From: CALBZE01 sp036381255
Lineage (GTDB): Bacteria > Gemmatimonadota > Gemmatimonadetes > Longimicrobiales > RSA9
DNA length: 64,000 nucleotides
NCBI GenBank assembly: GCA_036381255.1
Contig: DASVDG010000131.1
Span: forward strand, 3,275 to 67,274
Direction: 5' to 3'
Shown here: piece by piece, positions 54,670 to 64,000 of the stretch
How positions within the stretch are numbered: the stretch's first letter is position 1
Layout of the letters: each line of letters opens with the position of its first letter
Translations under genes and position numbers: made by a program
The notes under the pieces: generated by a model
What the model was told of the DNA's origin: nothing
The model's input: the letters and a program-made list of their open reading frames with translations, nothing else
Databases searched by the model: none

Positions 54670-55448
54670 CGGACCGCGCCCCCTCCGGGCGCGCGGCGGC
54701 GCTCGCGAACATCGTCATCGTCCTCAACGAGACGCAGGACCTGGTCAACATCGCCGGCGCCGTACGCGCGATGATGAACATGGGGCTGCGCCGCATGCGC
54801 CTCGTCCGGCCGGCCGAATTCGACGCCTACCGCATCGCCGGGATCGCGCACGGCTCCGAGGCGATCATCGAGCGGATCGAATTCTTCGACACGCTGCGCG
54901 ACGCCGTCGCCGATGCGGCGCACGTGGTCGGCACCACGGCGCGGCGGCGGACCGCGGCGTACGTCTGGCAGCACCCGCGCGAGGCGGCGCCGGAGCTGCT
55001 GCGCATCGCGCTGGAAGGCCAGGGGCCCGTCGCGATCGTGTTCGGGCGGGAGGACAAGGGGCTCTCCAACGAGGAGCTCGACCTGTGCGACCGGGCGCTG
55101 ACCGTGCCGACCGACCCGGAGCACTGGTCGCTGAACCTGGCGCAGGCGGTGCTCCTCGTCGCCTACGAGCTGCGGATGGCCGGCCCCGCGGCCCGGGCAC
55201 CGCTGCCGACCCACCGCAAGGCCGCGCCCCGGCGCGCGAACGCCGAGGAGATGCAACGGCTGTTCGCGGCGACGGAGGACGCGCTCCACATCATCGAATT
55301 CTTCAAGAAGCGCAACCCGGAAGCGATCATGCGGTCCGTACGCGCGATCGCCCGGAGAGCCGACCTCGATTCGAGAGAGGCCGGGCTGCTCCGGGCGATG
55401 GCGATCGAAGTGCGGAAGTTCTTCGAGCGCGTCGCTACTCGGCGGTGA
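54666..55448 (+). CDS. trmJ: tRNA (cytidine/uridine-2'-O-)-methyltransferase TrmJ
   Basis: 260 aa. SPOUT-fold methyltransferase for the ribose at position 32 of tRNA. Motifs: NIAGAVRAMMNMGLRRMRLVRP (motif 1), AIVFGREDKGLSNEELDLCD (motif 2, with the knot Arg and Glu) and VPTDPEHWSLNLAQAVLLVAYEL (motif 3). The C-terminal helical tail EALHIIEFFKKRN-type region supports TrmJ over TrmH; other SpoU members lack it. Starts with a 4-nt overlap of the aminotransferase stop (ATGA), so translation is coupled. Its last 14 bases overlap the 3' end of actF on the other strand. Confidence 0.92.
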   Translation: MTDRAPSGRAAALANIVIVLNETQDLVNIAGAVRAMMNMGLRRMRLVRPAEFDAYRIAGIAHGSEAIIERIEFFDTLRDAVADAAHVVGTTARRRTAAYVWQHPREAAPELLRIALEGQGPVAIVFGREDKGLSNEELDLCDRALTVPTDPEHWSLNLAQAVLLVAYELRMAGPAARAPLPTHRKAAPRRANAEEMQRLFAATEDALHIIEFFKKRNPEAIMRSVRAIARRADLDSREAGLLRAMAIEVRKFFERVATRR

Positions 55449-56739
55449 CCGCCGCCGTCCCCGGCGGCTCCTCGGACGACAGCATCAGCGCCTCCTCGGT
55501 GGCCGGCTGCCAGAGCTGGACGACCGGGAACTTCGTCGCGAACCAGACCGCCGAGGCGATGAACAGCCCGGCGAAGGCCAACGCCGTCCCGACCTCCTGC
55601 CACCCGAGCGGCAGCGACTCGGCGCCCGGGTAGAACGACGGGTAGACCAGGATGTAGCGCTCGAACCAGAGCCCGAGCAGCACGAGCGAGGCGAAGGTCG
55701 CCAGGATCGCGGGTACCCGCTTCGGCGCGGCGCCGAGCAGCCCGAAGAACGGCAGCACGAAGATCAGGAAGAGCACCGCCATCGAGATGCCGTCGTACGG
55801 CGGCCCGAGCCGCTCGACGAGGAACGACTGTTCCCACGGCAGCAGGCCGTACCAGATCACGATGAACTGGGCCCAGAACAGGTACGCCCAGAAGATGCAG
55901 AACGCGAACTGCAGCTTGCCCAGGTCGTGGAACTGCGGAGCGCCGATCACGCCGTCCAGCCCCAGCTTGCTCCGGTAGACGACCGTGAAGACGATCGTCG
56001 CCGCGAGCCCGCCGAGGAAGCCGGCCATGAAGAAGTACGGCCCGATCAGGGTGCTGAACCAGTGCGGGTCCTGCGACTGCACGAAGTCGAACGCGACGAC
56101 GGTCAGCGCGAGCGCCCAGGTCAGCGCGAGGATCGGTCCGAGGACGAGCAGCCGCTTGTAGGCGCGCTCCTCCTCCGCATGCTGCCCGCGCCAGCCGCGG
56201 CTCAGGCGCGCGTACAGCCCCTTCAGCCGTGCGGGCGCTTCATCGCGCAGCATCCCGGCATCCGGCCGGAGCGCCCAGTAGGCGAACGCGAGCGAGAGCG
56301 CGACCATCGCCGCGAGCAGCACGATGTTGCGCGTGACGAGGAACGGGATGTTCAGGTACGTCGCCTTCGCGCCGTGCAGCTCCTCGTGGAGCCAGTGGAA
56401 GATCGGCTCGGGCCGCAGCAGCAGCGGGAACAGCAGCACGTACCAGATCGGCAGGAACGCGACGAAGCCGAGCGCGATGCGCCGGACAGGGCGCGCCCAC
56501 AGGCCGCGGGCGAGGATCACCGCCACGGCGACCATCACCGCGCCCTGCGCCATGCTGCCGAAATAGAGCCAGTTGAACAGGTACGCCCGCCACGCGCGGT
56601 CGGCGTCGGTCATGAGCGCGGCGACGAACGCCGCGGCGCCGATGCCGAGCAGCAGCAGGCTCGCCAGCAGCGCCGGCTTCGGGAAGCCCTCGAAGCGGCG
56701 CACCGGGATCTCGACTTCTTCGAACGTATCGTGCGCCAT
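55435..56739 (-). CDS. actF: Alternative complex III subunit ActF (NrfD-like membrane protein)
   Basis: 434 aa with ~10 TM segments. Membrane subunit of quinol:cytochrome c (or oxidase) alternative complex III, paired in the complex with ActC. Typical stretches: WRAYLFNWLYFGSMAQGAV, LPIWYVLLFPLLLRPEPIFHWLHEEL, IGPYFFMAGFLGGLAATIVF, FHDLGKLQFAFCIFWAYLFWAQFIVIWYGLLP. ATG at 56739 is 4 nt after the actE stop. Last gene of the operon here; no actG or oxidase subunit follows, since the next gene is trmJ on the opposite strand with a 14-bp overlap of ends. Confidence 0.93.
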   Translation of the reverse strand: MAHDTFEEVEIPVRRFEGFPKPALLASLLLLGIGAAAFVAALMTDADRAWRAYLFNWLYFGSMAQGAVMVAVAVILARGLWARPVRRIALGFVAFLPIWYVLLFPLLLRPEPIFHWLHEELHGAKATYLNIPFLVTRNIVLLAAMVALSLAFAYWALRPDAGMLRDEAPARLKGLYARLSRGWRGQHAEEERAYKRLLVLGPILALTWALALTVVAFDFVQSQDPHWFSTLIGPYFFMAGFLGGLAATIVFTVVYRSKLGLDGVIGAPQFHDLGKLQFAFCIFWAYLFWAQFIVIWYGLLPWEQSFLVERLGPPYDGISMAVLFLIFVLPFFGLLGAAPKRVPAILATFASLVLLGLWFERYILVYPSFYPGAESLPLGWQEVGTALAFAGLFIASAVWFATKFPVVQLWQPATEEALMLSSEEPPGTAAVTAE

Positions 56740-56743
56740 CGTC

Positions 56744-57349
56744 TTACCTCCCCGTCGGCGCGGCCGGCTGCGCTTGGGCGGCGGTCTGCTGGAGCCGCCG
56801 CACGTAGTTCACGATCAGCCAGCGATCGCGGTCCGGCACGCGCCCGCCGTACGCCGGCATGAGCCCGCGCCCGGCCCAGATGATCCCGTAAATGTACTCG
56901 TCCGAGAACCCCCGCGCCCGCGGCGTCAGCAGCGACGGGATGAGCCGGGGGTAGCTCCCGGTGGCCGTGACCGGGCCGTTGCCTGATCCCGTCGGGCCGT
57001 GGCAGACGGCGCAGTACGTCTCGAACTGCGCCTGCCCCGCGGCGACGGTCTCGTCGTTCATCGGGAACGGGTTCTCGAGCGAGTCCGCCAACGAGACGAG
57101 CCACGACTCCGGGGTGAGCCCCTTCGGCGGCGTGACCGCCGGCAGCTCGCCGCCCGGCGAGGCGAACGGGACCGCGTTCGGCGGCGGCACGCGCGGCGCC
57201 TCGTACGGATCGAACGCCGGCGACTCCTCCATGAAGCTGAAAAACGGTATGCTCGCCAACAGGTTGTCGAGCGCCGTACACCCACCGGCCGTCATCGCCA
57301 GCGCCGCGACGGCGACGAGGCGGGCGACCGAATGATTCCGACTATTCAA
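56744..57349 (-). CDS. actE: Alternative complex III subunit ActE (mono-haem cytochrome c)
   Basis: 201 aa. Lipoprotein signal with AGGC lipobox, then a Pro-rich linker and a class I cytochrome c domain: haem-binding YCAVCHGPTGSGNGP and the distal ligand Met in WAGRGLMPAYGGRV. It accepts electrons from the pentahaem subunit and passes them to a periplasmic cytochrome or oxidase. Its first bases overlap the end of actD by 8 nt. One CxxCH is present, as expected for ActE. Confidence 0.95.
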   Translation of the reverse strand: MNSRNHSVARLVAVAALAMTAGGCTALDNLLASIPFFSFMEESPAFDPYEAPRVPPPNAVPFASPGGELPAVTPPKGLTPESWLVSLADSLENPFPMNDETVAAGQAQFETYCAVCHGPTGSGNGPVTATGSYPRLIPSLLTPRARGFSDEYIYGIIWAGRGLMPAYGGRVPDRDRWLIVNYVRRLQQTAAQAQPAAPTGR

Positions 57350-57875
57350 CGGTTACCTCCTCCGGCCACTCCCGGATCTGGACCGCCCCGCTCTCCTCCA
57401 TGATCGACCGCACGGCGCCCATCCCGGCGGGCGCGGTCGACGCGAAGATCCCGAAACGGCCGCCCGAGAACGTCGGATCGTAGATGACCCGCTTGCGCAG
57501 GTGCGGCAGCCGCGCGTTGATGAACAGGCCGAGCACCGTCGCCAGCGCGCCGAACAGGATCGTCAGCTCGAAGGCGATGATCACGAACGGCGGCAGCGAG
57601 ATGATCGGCTTGCCGCCCGTGATCAGCGGCCAATCCAGCGACGTCCAGATCGGCAGTGCGAAGCCGGTCGCCGTGCCGGTCAGCGCGCCGACGATCGTGA
57701 ACATGCGGACCGGGCTCTCGGGCGTGTCCAGCGCGTGCTCCAGCTCGTGCCGCGGCGCCGGCGAGAAGACGACGATGTCCTTGACGCCTTTTTCGCGCAG
57801 TTCCTCGATCGCGGCCGCCGTCGCATCGACCTCCGCGAAGATGCCCAGTACGCCGGGCTCCCTATGATTGCTCAT
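57342..57875 (-). CDS. actD: Alternative complex III subunit ActD (DUF3341)
   Basis: 177 aa. Single-family membrane subunit with two TM segments: ~60-80 (MFTIVGALTGTATGFALPIW) and ~97-117 (FVIIAFELTILFGALATVLGLF). A soluble N-terminal domain opens GVLGIFAEVDATAAAIEELREKG, and the C-terminus is DPTFSGGRFGIFAST. Length and layout are normal for ActD. 55 nt separate it from actC; it overlaps actE by 8 nt. Confidence 0.94.
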   Translation of the reverse strand: MSNHREPGVLGIFAEVDATAAAIEELREKGVKDIVVFSPAPRHELEHALDTPESPVRMFTIVGALTGTATGFALPIWTSLDWPLITGGKPIISLPPFVIIAFELTILFGALATVLGLFINARLPHLRKRVIYDPTFSGGRFGIFASTAPAGMGAVRSIMEESGAVQIREWPEEVTVE

Positions 57876-57930
57876 GACCCCCGCTCCTCGATACCAAGCC
57901 CTGCCCCCGTGAAGCGCCGTGCCGCCGTCA

Positions 57931-59340
<1,410 letters not shown>

Positions 59341-59346
59341 GCTCGC

Positions 59347-62300
59347 CTACGCCTCCGACGCTTCCGTGAGGACTTTCTTGAGGTAAACGATCCCGGACTG
59401 CGTGTTCAGCTCGTCGAGGACGCGGTATCCGCGGCCGGACGCGGCGATCTGCGCCACCCGCGAGTTCGGGTCCTTGATGTCGCCGAAGACGATCGCGTCG
59501 CCGGGGCACGTCTGGGCGCAGGCCGGCGTGATCTCGCCGTCCGCCACGGCGCGGCCCTCGAGCCGCGCCTGGTGCTGCGCCCCTCGGATCCGCTGCACGC
59601 AGAACGTGCACTTCTCCATGACGCCCTTCTCTCGGACCGCCACGTCCGGATTGAGCTGCCAGTTCAACGGCTCGGGCCACTCGGCGCTGAACCAGTTGAA
59701 GTAGCGGACCTTGTACGGGCAGTTATTCGAGCAGTAGCGCGTGCCGACGCAGCGGTTGTAGACCTGCCCGTTCAGCCCATCCGGCGTGTGGTACGCCGCG
59801 TAGACCGGGCAGACCGGCTCGCACGGCGCGTTGCCGCAGTGCTGACAGAGCATCGGCAGGAACCGCGTGTGGTGCAGCTCGCCCTCCTCGTCGGCCTCGA
59901 AGTACCGCTCGATGCGCATCCACGTCATGATCCGGCCGATCGAGATCTGCTCGGGGCCGACGATGCCGATGTTGTTCTCCGCGTAGCAGGCGACGACGCA
60001 GGCGCTGCAGCCGTTGCAGCGTTCGAGGTCGATCGCCATCGCCCAGCGCGGGTTGTCCTCGGAGTACTCGCCGTAGTACGTACCGGGCGGCGGGTAGTCC
60101 TGCGGGCCGGCCTCGACGACCATCGGCGCGAAGCCGCCGGTCTGCTGGAGCTGGCGGACCTGCGCCTCCTTGGGGTGCGCCTCGCCGTGCTCCGTCGGCG
60201 CGCCGGTGTGCGGGGCGGCCCCCGCTTCCGGCGCGACGCCGACGTCCTCGCCGTGCTGCGCCCCGACCGACGCGGCGGTGCCGGCCGCGACGAGCCGGGC
60301 GCGCTCGGCCTGGCGCGCCTCCTCGAGCGTCGTCGCGCGGGCGACGTCGCGGCCCTGCTGCGTCGCGCTCCCCGCGGTGTACGGCAGCTTCTGCCACTCG
60401 CCGGTCGGGCGGAGCGAGGCCGTCGTCTGGACCCAGACGAGCGCGCCGGACGGCTCCTCGACGACGGGCGCGAGGAAGCGCGCCGCGTTGACGCCGCGCC
60501 CCCGGGCGTAGCGGCCGAACTCCTCGTGGCCCTGGCCGAGCTGGACGGCGATCACGTCCGGGCGCGTGCCCGGGTGGATCCAGACGGGGAGCGTCGCAGT
60601 GCCGTGCGGCGTCGTGACCTCGGTCATGCTGCCGGTGTCGAGGCCGAGGCGCTCGGCGGTCTGCGGGTTGACCTCGACCCAGGACGTCCAGGAGATCTTG
60701 CTGACCGGATCGGGCAGCTCCTGGAGCCACGGGCGGTTGGCCGTCCGGCCGTCGTAGAACCGGTACGACGGGTAGGCGACGAGCAGCAGGTCGCCGTCAC
60801 CGGAGAACTGCGGCGTCTCGAGGTCGAGCTGCGCGAGGGCGCCGGCGTTCAGCGAGACGGCCGGCGCGGCCGGCGCGTCGGTCACGACGACGCCGAGCTG
60901 GAGCGTCTCGCGCCACCATTCGTCGAACGGCGCGGCGGCGCCGGCCTGCGGGTAGATGTCGCGGGCCCAGCGTTCGCGCAGGTAGTCGTAGTACGTCGTC
61001 GCGGCGGTCGGGATCGCGACGCCGACGCGGCGTGCAACGGAGAGCAGCACGTCGCCGGTCTGCTTCGTCCGGAAGACGGGCGTCATGACGGGCTGCACGA
61101 TCGAATGCACGCCGGTCCGCGGCTCGTAGTCGCCCCAGCTCTCGAGGAAGTGGTGGTCCGGGAGGAGCAGGTGCGCGCTCTCGCTGGTCTCGTCGAGGTA
61201 CGGCGAGAAGGAGGCGATGAACGGCACTCGCTCGATCGCCGCGGCCGCGTCGCCGGCGAGCGGCACGCTATAGAGCGGGTTCGGCCCGTGGACGACCAGC
61301 GCGCCGACCTGGCCGTCGGCCATGGAGGCGATGAGCGCCGCGAGGTCGCGGTAGCTGCCGGTGTCGGCGAAGCGCTCCGTGCGGTCGAACCGGACGGTCG
61401 TGCCGAAGTTGCCGGCCACGTAGTTGAGCAGCGCGACGGCCATGGCGACGGAGGTCGCGCGGGCGTGCGTCGTCTGCACGCCGGGTCCGACGGCGAGCGA
61501 GGGCCCGGCGGCGAAGGCGCGGGCGGCGGAGCGGATCCGCTCCTCGGGGACGCCGGCCGTCCGGGCGACATCCGCGACGTCGATCCGCTGGAGCAGCCCC
61601 GCAGCCGCACCGGCCCGCCCCTGCCCGGCGTCGACGATCGACCGGGCCATGGCGAGCGCGACGAGGTGCTCCGTGCCCGGCCGGACCGGCAGCCACTCGT
61701 CGGCGCTCATGTCGGTCAGCGACTGGTGCCCGGTGACCGAGATGAAGCGGCCCTTGTGGCCGTCCGCGCGCCGGAACGCGTGGGACTGCGTGAAGCCGTG
61801 CGAGTAATCGACCGGCGAGAGCCAGGTCTCCATGAAGTCGGCGCCGAACGAGACGACGACGTCGGCGGCCGAGAAGTCGTGGACGGGGACCGCGTCGATC
61901 CCGAAAAGCAGCCGGTTGGCGGCGCGGATCGGCTCCCAACCGAACGTGTCGAAGCGGACGACCTCCATCCCGAACGCCGCAGCCCACTGGTCGACGAGCG
62001 CGTCCATGCTGCCGGTGAAGGTCTGCGTCAGGAAGACCTTGCGCCCCCGGGCCTGGCCGATCGCGGCGGCGAGCCGCTGCTCGGCGTCGTCCCAACCGAT
62101 CCGGCTCCACGCGCCGGCCGCGTCGCGGACCAGCGCCTGCGGCACGCGGTCGGGGTTGTAGAGCCCGTGCAGCGACGCCTGGCCGCGCGCGCAGAGCCTG
62201 CCGTGCGAGATCGGCGAGAGCGGGTTGCCCTCCGCCTTGATCGCGCGACCTTCCCGCGTCTTGATGCTCATGCCGCACCCCGCGGGGCATTCCCGACAGG

Positions 62301-62463
62301 TGGTGCGGTACCACGTGGCGAGACCCGGAACGATCTCGTCGGCGGCCGTCACGTACGGGATCAGCCGCTCGGCCCCTTCCGTGGAACACCCGAAGAGGCT
62401 CGCGCCGGCTCCCGCCGCGCCGAGCACCTTCAGGAAGTCTCGCCTCTCCATCCCATTCGCCAT
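59347..62463 (-). CDS. actB: Alternative complex III subunit ActB (molybdopterin-oxidoreductase-like plus Fe-S domain)
   Basis: 1038 aa. Twin-arginine start ERRDFLKVLGAAGAGASLFGCS, with an apparent lipobox directly after (LFGC), so it may be exported folded and lipidated. Residues ~50-730 are the molybdopterin-oxidoreductase-like part; four Cys around TTCRECPAGCG and GRLCARGQ could hold a 4Fe-4S cluster. Residues ~800-1000 are the ferredoxin-like part: CNGCSACVVACYAENN, CQHCGNAPCEPVCP, CVGTRYCSNNCPYKVRYFNW, CTFCVQRI, and CAQTCPGDAIVFGD, enough Cys for four clusters. Between the parts is an Ala/Glu-rich stretch (~715-770). The ATG at 62463 is normal. It gives electrons to ActA/ActE. Confidence 0.96.
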   Translation of the reverse strand: MANGMERRDFLKVLGAAGAGASLFGCSTEGAERLIPYVTAADEIVPGLATWYRTTCRECPAGCGMSIKTREGRAIKAEGNPLSPISHGRLCARGQASLHGLYNPDRVPQALVRDAAGAWSRIGWDDAEQRLAAAIGQARGRKVFLTQTFTGSMDALVDQWAAAFGMEVVRFDTFGWEPIRAANRLLFGIDAVPVHDFSAADVVVSFGADFMETWLSPVDYSHGFTQSHAFRRADGHKGRFISVTGHQSLTDMSADEWLPVRPGTEHLVALAMARSIVDAGQGRAGAAAGLLQRIDVADVARTAGVPEERIRSAARAFAAGPSLAVGPGVQTTHARATSVAMAVALLNYVAGNFGTTVRFDRTERFADTGSYRDLAALIASMADGQVGALVVHGPNPLYSVPLAGDAAAAIERVPFIASFSPYLDETSESAHLLLPDHHFLESWGDYEPRTGVHSIVQPVMTPVFRTKQTGDVLLSVARRVGVAIPTAATTYYDYLRERWARDIYPQAGAAAPFDEWWRETLQLGVVVTDAPAAPAVSLNAGALAQLDLETPQFSGDGDLLLVAYPSYRFYDGRTANRPWLQELPDPVSKISWTSWVEVNPQTAERLGLDTGSMTEVTTPHGTATLPVWIHPGTRPDVIAVQLGQGHEEFGRYARGRGVNAARFLAPVVEEPSGALVWVQTTASLRPTGEWQKLPYTAGSATQQGRDVARATTLEEARQAERARLVAAGTAASVGAQHGEDVGVAPEAGAAPHTGAPTEHGEAHPKEAQVRQLQQTGGFAPMVVEAGPQDYPPPGTYYGEYSEDNPRWAMAIDLERCNGCSACVVACYAENNIGIVGPEQISIGRIMTWMRIERYFEADEEGELHHTRFLPMLCQHCGNAPCEPVCPVYAAYHTPDGLNGQVYNRCVGTRYCSNNCPYKVRYFNWFSAEWPEPLNWQLNPDVAVREKGVMEKCTFCVQRIRGAQHQARLEGRAVADGEITPACAQTCPGDAIVFGDIKDPNSRVAQIAASGRGYRVLDELNTQSGIVYLKKVLTEASEA

Positions 62464-62533
62464 CGCTTCGCTCCTTCGGGGCGGCGCCGCCGCGCGCCCG
62501 ATCCCCGCGACAAGCTGGCCGTCCAGCTAGAAC

Positions 62534-63055
62534 TCAGTAGTGACAGACGAAACAGTCGACCCGGACCTCGCGCTCCTGATGGCAGTCGATGCACCATCCC
62601 ATGTAGAGCGGCTGCGCGAGCTCGATCTCCGCCATCTCCTGCACCTGCCCGTGGCACTGCTGGCATTCGAGGCCGGCGTTGATGTGCATCATGTGCGGGA
62701 ACCGGACGTAGTCCGGCAGGTCGTAGATCCGGACCCAGGGGATCGGCACCCCTTCCTGTGCGTATTTCAGGAGCTTCTGTAGCTCCGGGCTGTCTTGCTT
62801 GAACAGCAGGTTGCCGACGGGCGCGTGGCACCCGGTGCAGGTCTGCACCGACGGGATGCCCGCGTCCTGCGACACATCCGCGCTGTAGTGGCAGTACATA
62901 CAGGGGATCTGGAGCGCGCCCGCGTGTGTGTTGTGCGGGAACGCGATCGGCTGATCCGACCCGCCCGTCTGCAACGCGCCGGCCGCGACAATACCGGAGC
63001 CCGCCAGCGCCAACGCGCCGACGATGCCGAGCACGGCCCACTTCGCTCGCACCAT
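62534..63055 (-). CDS. actA: Alternative complex III subunit ActA (pentahaem cytochrome c)
   Basis: 173 aa. One N-terminal hydrophobic segment (WAVLGIVGALALAGSGIVAAG) that anchors it, then five CxxCH sites: CMYCH, CTGCH, CQQCH, CIDCH and CFVCH. Typical text: IAFPHNTHAGALQIPCMYCH and YVRFPHMMHINAGLECQQCH. The last CFVCHY is almost at the C-terminus. The ATG at 63055 fits the family start; earlier starts add Arg-rich sequence with no pattern. First gene of the act operon, about 73 nt after a -10 box. Confidence 0.95.
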   Translation of the reverse strand: MVRAKWAVLGIVGALALAGSGIVAAGALQTGGSDQPIAFPHNTHAGALQIPCMYCHYSADVSQDAGIPSVQTCTGCHAPVGNLLFKQDSPELQKLLKYAQEGVPIPWVRIYDLPDYVRFPHMMHINAGLECQQCHGQVQEMAEIELAQPLYMGWCIDCHQEREVRVDCFVCHY

Positions 63056-63810
63056 CGAGCCTCTGGAGGTCAAGAGTTGTGATTGTTCACCGGTCGGCCA
63101 CGTCCCATTACCGGTACGCGGGTCGCCAGGATACGCGCCCGACGCCCGGCGCGCAAGTGACGGCGCGCCTTTCGACGGGTTCGCTCCGAGCCGCGGCAAT
63201 CTGGGAGGGAGGGAGTGCGCACGCAACCCCTGGGGGCGAAGTGGATCGCGAAGTGGTGCGGCGACGGGGCGCGGACCGGCGCGCGGGCGGGCGGCGGCCC
63301 GCAACCCGCCCTCGCGGCCAGGAGCGCCGACGGAGCACGGACCGGCGCGCCGCTCGGCCTCAACCCGCCTACGAGCCCGGGAGCGCCGCCGGTGCGCCCC
63401 CGTCACTCCCGGATCACCGGCGCCTCCCGCGCCGCGGCCGCTGCGGGGCGGCCGTTCAGCGCCTCGGCGATCTGCACCCGCGCGTCCTCAGTGGATCGAA
63501 TCACCCCGTCGCATCCAGCGCACGAGTCTGTTCGGCGCCATCCGGTCGCCGTCTCTCGCCTGTTCTTCCTGCGGCCGCGCGGGGCGGCGCATCTCGGGTG
63601 TCTATCGTCCGAGGATGCTGCCCTGGATCTCGAACTTCGGCACAACCCGCTCGTTTGTAACCGTTCACCCTATGCGAATGAGGCAGAGGATCGGCTGACC
63701 TGATCTTTGGGCGAATATGGCTCGCGTGAGATCATCTTCGGGCGGTCGCGGCCGCCATGCCGCTCGCCCTACCTCCCTCCGCCCCACGATTGACCGACGC
63801 CCCGTCGCGG
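63056..63810. other. Intergenic region upstream of the act operon
   Basis: 755 bases between actA and the edge gene, both on the minus strand. Contains the act promoter (63128-63156) and a degenerate direct repeat (63268-63390). On the minus strand a piece ending AEALNGRPAAAAAREAPVIRE (stop at 63403) looks slightly protein-like, but no start or family supports a gene. Confidence 0.4.
63128..63156 (-). promoter_or_regulatory. Promoter of the alternative complex III operon
   Basis: Minus strand TTGCGC (63151-63156), exactly 17 bp, TATCCT (63128-63133). It leads to a 5' UTR of about 65 nt before actA. Confidence 0.55.
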
Positions 63811-64000
63811 TCACTGCCACATTCCCAACCTCACCGTCGCAACCACGAGCCGGTGATCCGACGCCGTCGAGTCGAGGACCCGCGCCTCGACGGCGTCATA
63901 CCCCCGCAACCAAATCCAATCAATCCTCTCCGTCGGCACGATCGCCGGCGAGGTCGGCGCCGGCGCCGCGCCCGCGAGCTCGAACGCGTCACGGAACCCC
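63811..64000 (-). CDS. Endonuclease/exonuclease/phosphatase-family protein, 3' end only
   Basis: The frame enters from the right edge and ends with TGA at 63811-63813, giving the last 62 residues. They contain TERIDWIWLRGYDAVEARVL, then DSTASDHRLVVATVRL and the end GMWQ. The ID-W-I-W strand and the SDH motif (the catalytic His end of the fold) are characteristic of the endonuclease/exonuclease/phosphatase (DNase I-like) family. The start and most of the domain lie outside the window, so the substrate class (nuclease, phosphatase, sphingomyelinase-like) cannot be given. Confidence 0.7.
   Translation of the reverse strand, partial: GFRDAFELAGAAPAPTSPAIVPTERIDWIWLRGYDAVEARVLDSTASDHRLVVATVRLGMWQ

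Noticed and set aside
63403..63645. Minus-strand fragment ending AREAPVIRE as a decayed gene
   Set aside because: Only ~30 residues look protein-like, with no start, no ribosome site and no family resemblance.

Overview
The window is high-GC chromosomal DNA from a diderm, aerobic, chemoheterotrophic bacterium. The gene set best fits Gemmatimonadota or a close relative. That placement is inferred from several things: an orphan duplicated MacB/FtsX permease (ADOP type), a GWxTD-domain lipoprotein, a PorV-like barrel beside a subtilase with a FlgD/T9SS-like tail, a short primary-like sigma factor and an alternative complex III operon. There are no rRNA or tRNA genes, no cas genes, no transposase and no integrase. 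It reads as stable core genome, not a mobile region.

Layout. 1-3.3 kb: sigma-70 factor and an Omp85-like outer-membrane barrel (+). 3.3-6.6 kb: ssb and polA (-). 6.8-9.8 kb: ADOP permease and a small membrane protein (+). 9.9-15.5 kb (-): cold-shock protein, polyprenol-kinase-like protein, Slt-type lytic transglycosylase, and a TolQ/ExbB - GWxTD lipoprotein pair. 15.6-21.9 kb (-): complete Opp/Dpp importer in the order SBP-B-C-D-F. 21.9-27.4 kb (-): lipoate/octanoate transferase, glycine decarboxylase gcvP, UPF0173 hydrolase, gcvH and a stand-alone HisKA domain. 28-33 kb: two acyl-CoA dehydrogenases (+) flanking a persulfide dioxygenase-rhodanese fusion (-). 33.1-39.6 kb (+): AraC-type regulator, TPR protein, secreted subtilase and PorV-like barrel, closely spaced. 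39.6-45.4 kb: RHH protein, GroES-like co-chaperone, Hsp33, membrane lytic transglycosylase, M20 dipeptidase, a rhodanese with its own operator-like promoter, and a DUF1440-like membrane protein. 45.8-51.7 kb (-): S46 dipeptidyl-peptidase, PLP D-cysteine desulfhydrase/ACC deaminase-like enzyme, GMC oxidoreductase, small secreted protein. 51.8-55.4 kb (+): MFS transporter, class V aminotransferase, TrmJ. 55.4-63.1 kb (-): alternative complex III operon actA-B-C-D-E-F. At the right edge (-) is the 3' end of an endonuclease/exonuclease/phosphatase-family gene.

How it fits together. Amino acids and peptides are a recurring theme: secreted subtilase, S46 dipeptidyl-peptidase, M20 dipeptidase, Opp/Dpp importer and glycine cleavage proteins P and H with a lipoate enzyme. 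Fatty-acid oxidation (two acyl-CoA dehydrogenases) would feed quinol to alternative complex III. Sulfide/persulfide handling is suggested by the CstB-like fusion, the single rhodanese and the PLP desulfhydrase-like enzyme.

Regulation. By eye, several intergenic regions carry TTGCGN or TTGACN, then about 17 bp, then TATNNT or TANNNT. The clearest are upstream of gcvH, the rhodanese, the AraC-type gene, cspA and actA. Intrinsic terminators with a real T-tract lie at 27812-27844 and 40413-40440; most other ends carry long GC hairpins without a T-tract. The most interesting candidates are the subtilase/PorV module, an OppC with an extra membrane domain, the stand-alone HisKA protein, a tiny transcription unit with a full-length Shine-Dalgarno at 27660-27844, and a palindrome placed exactly in a promoter spacer at 44183-44197.
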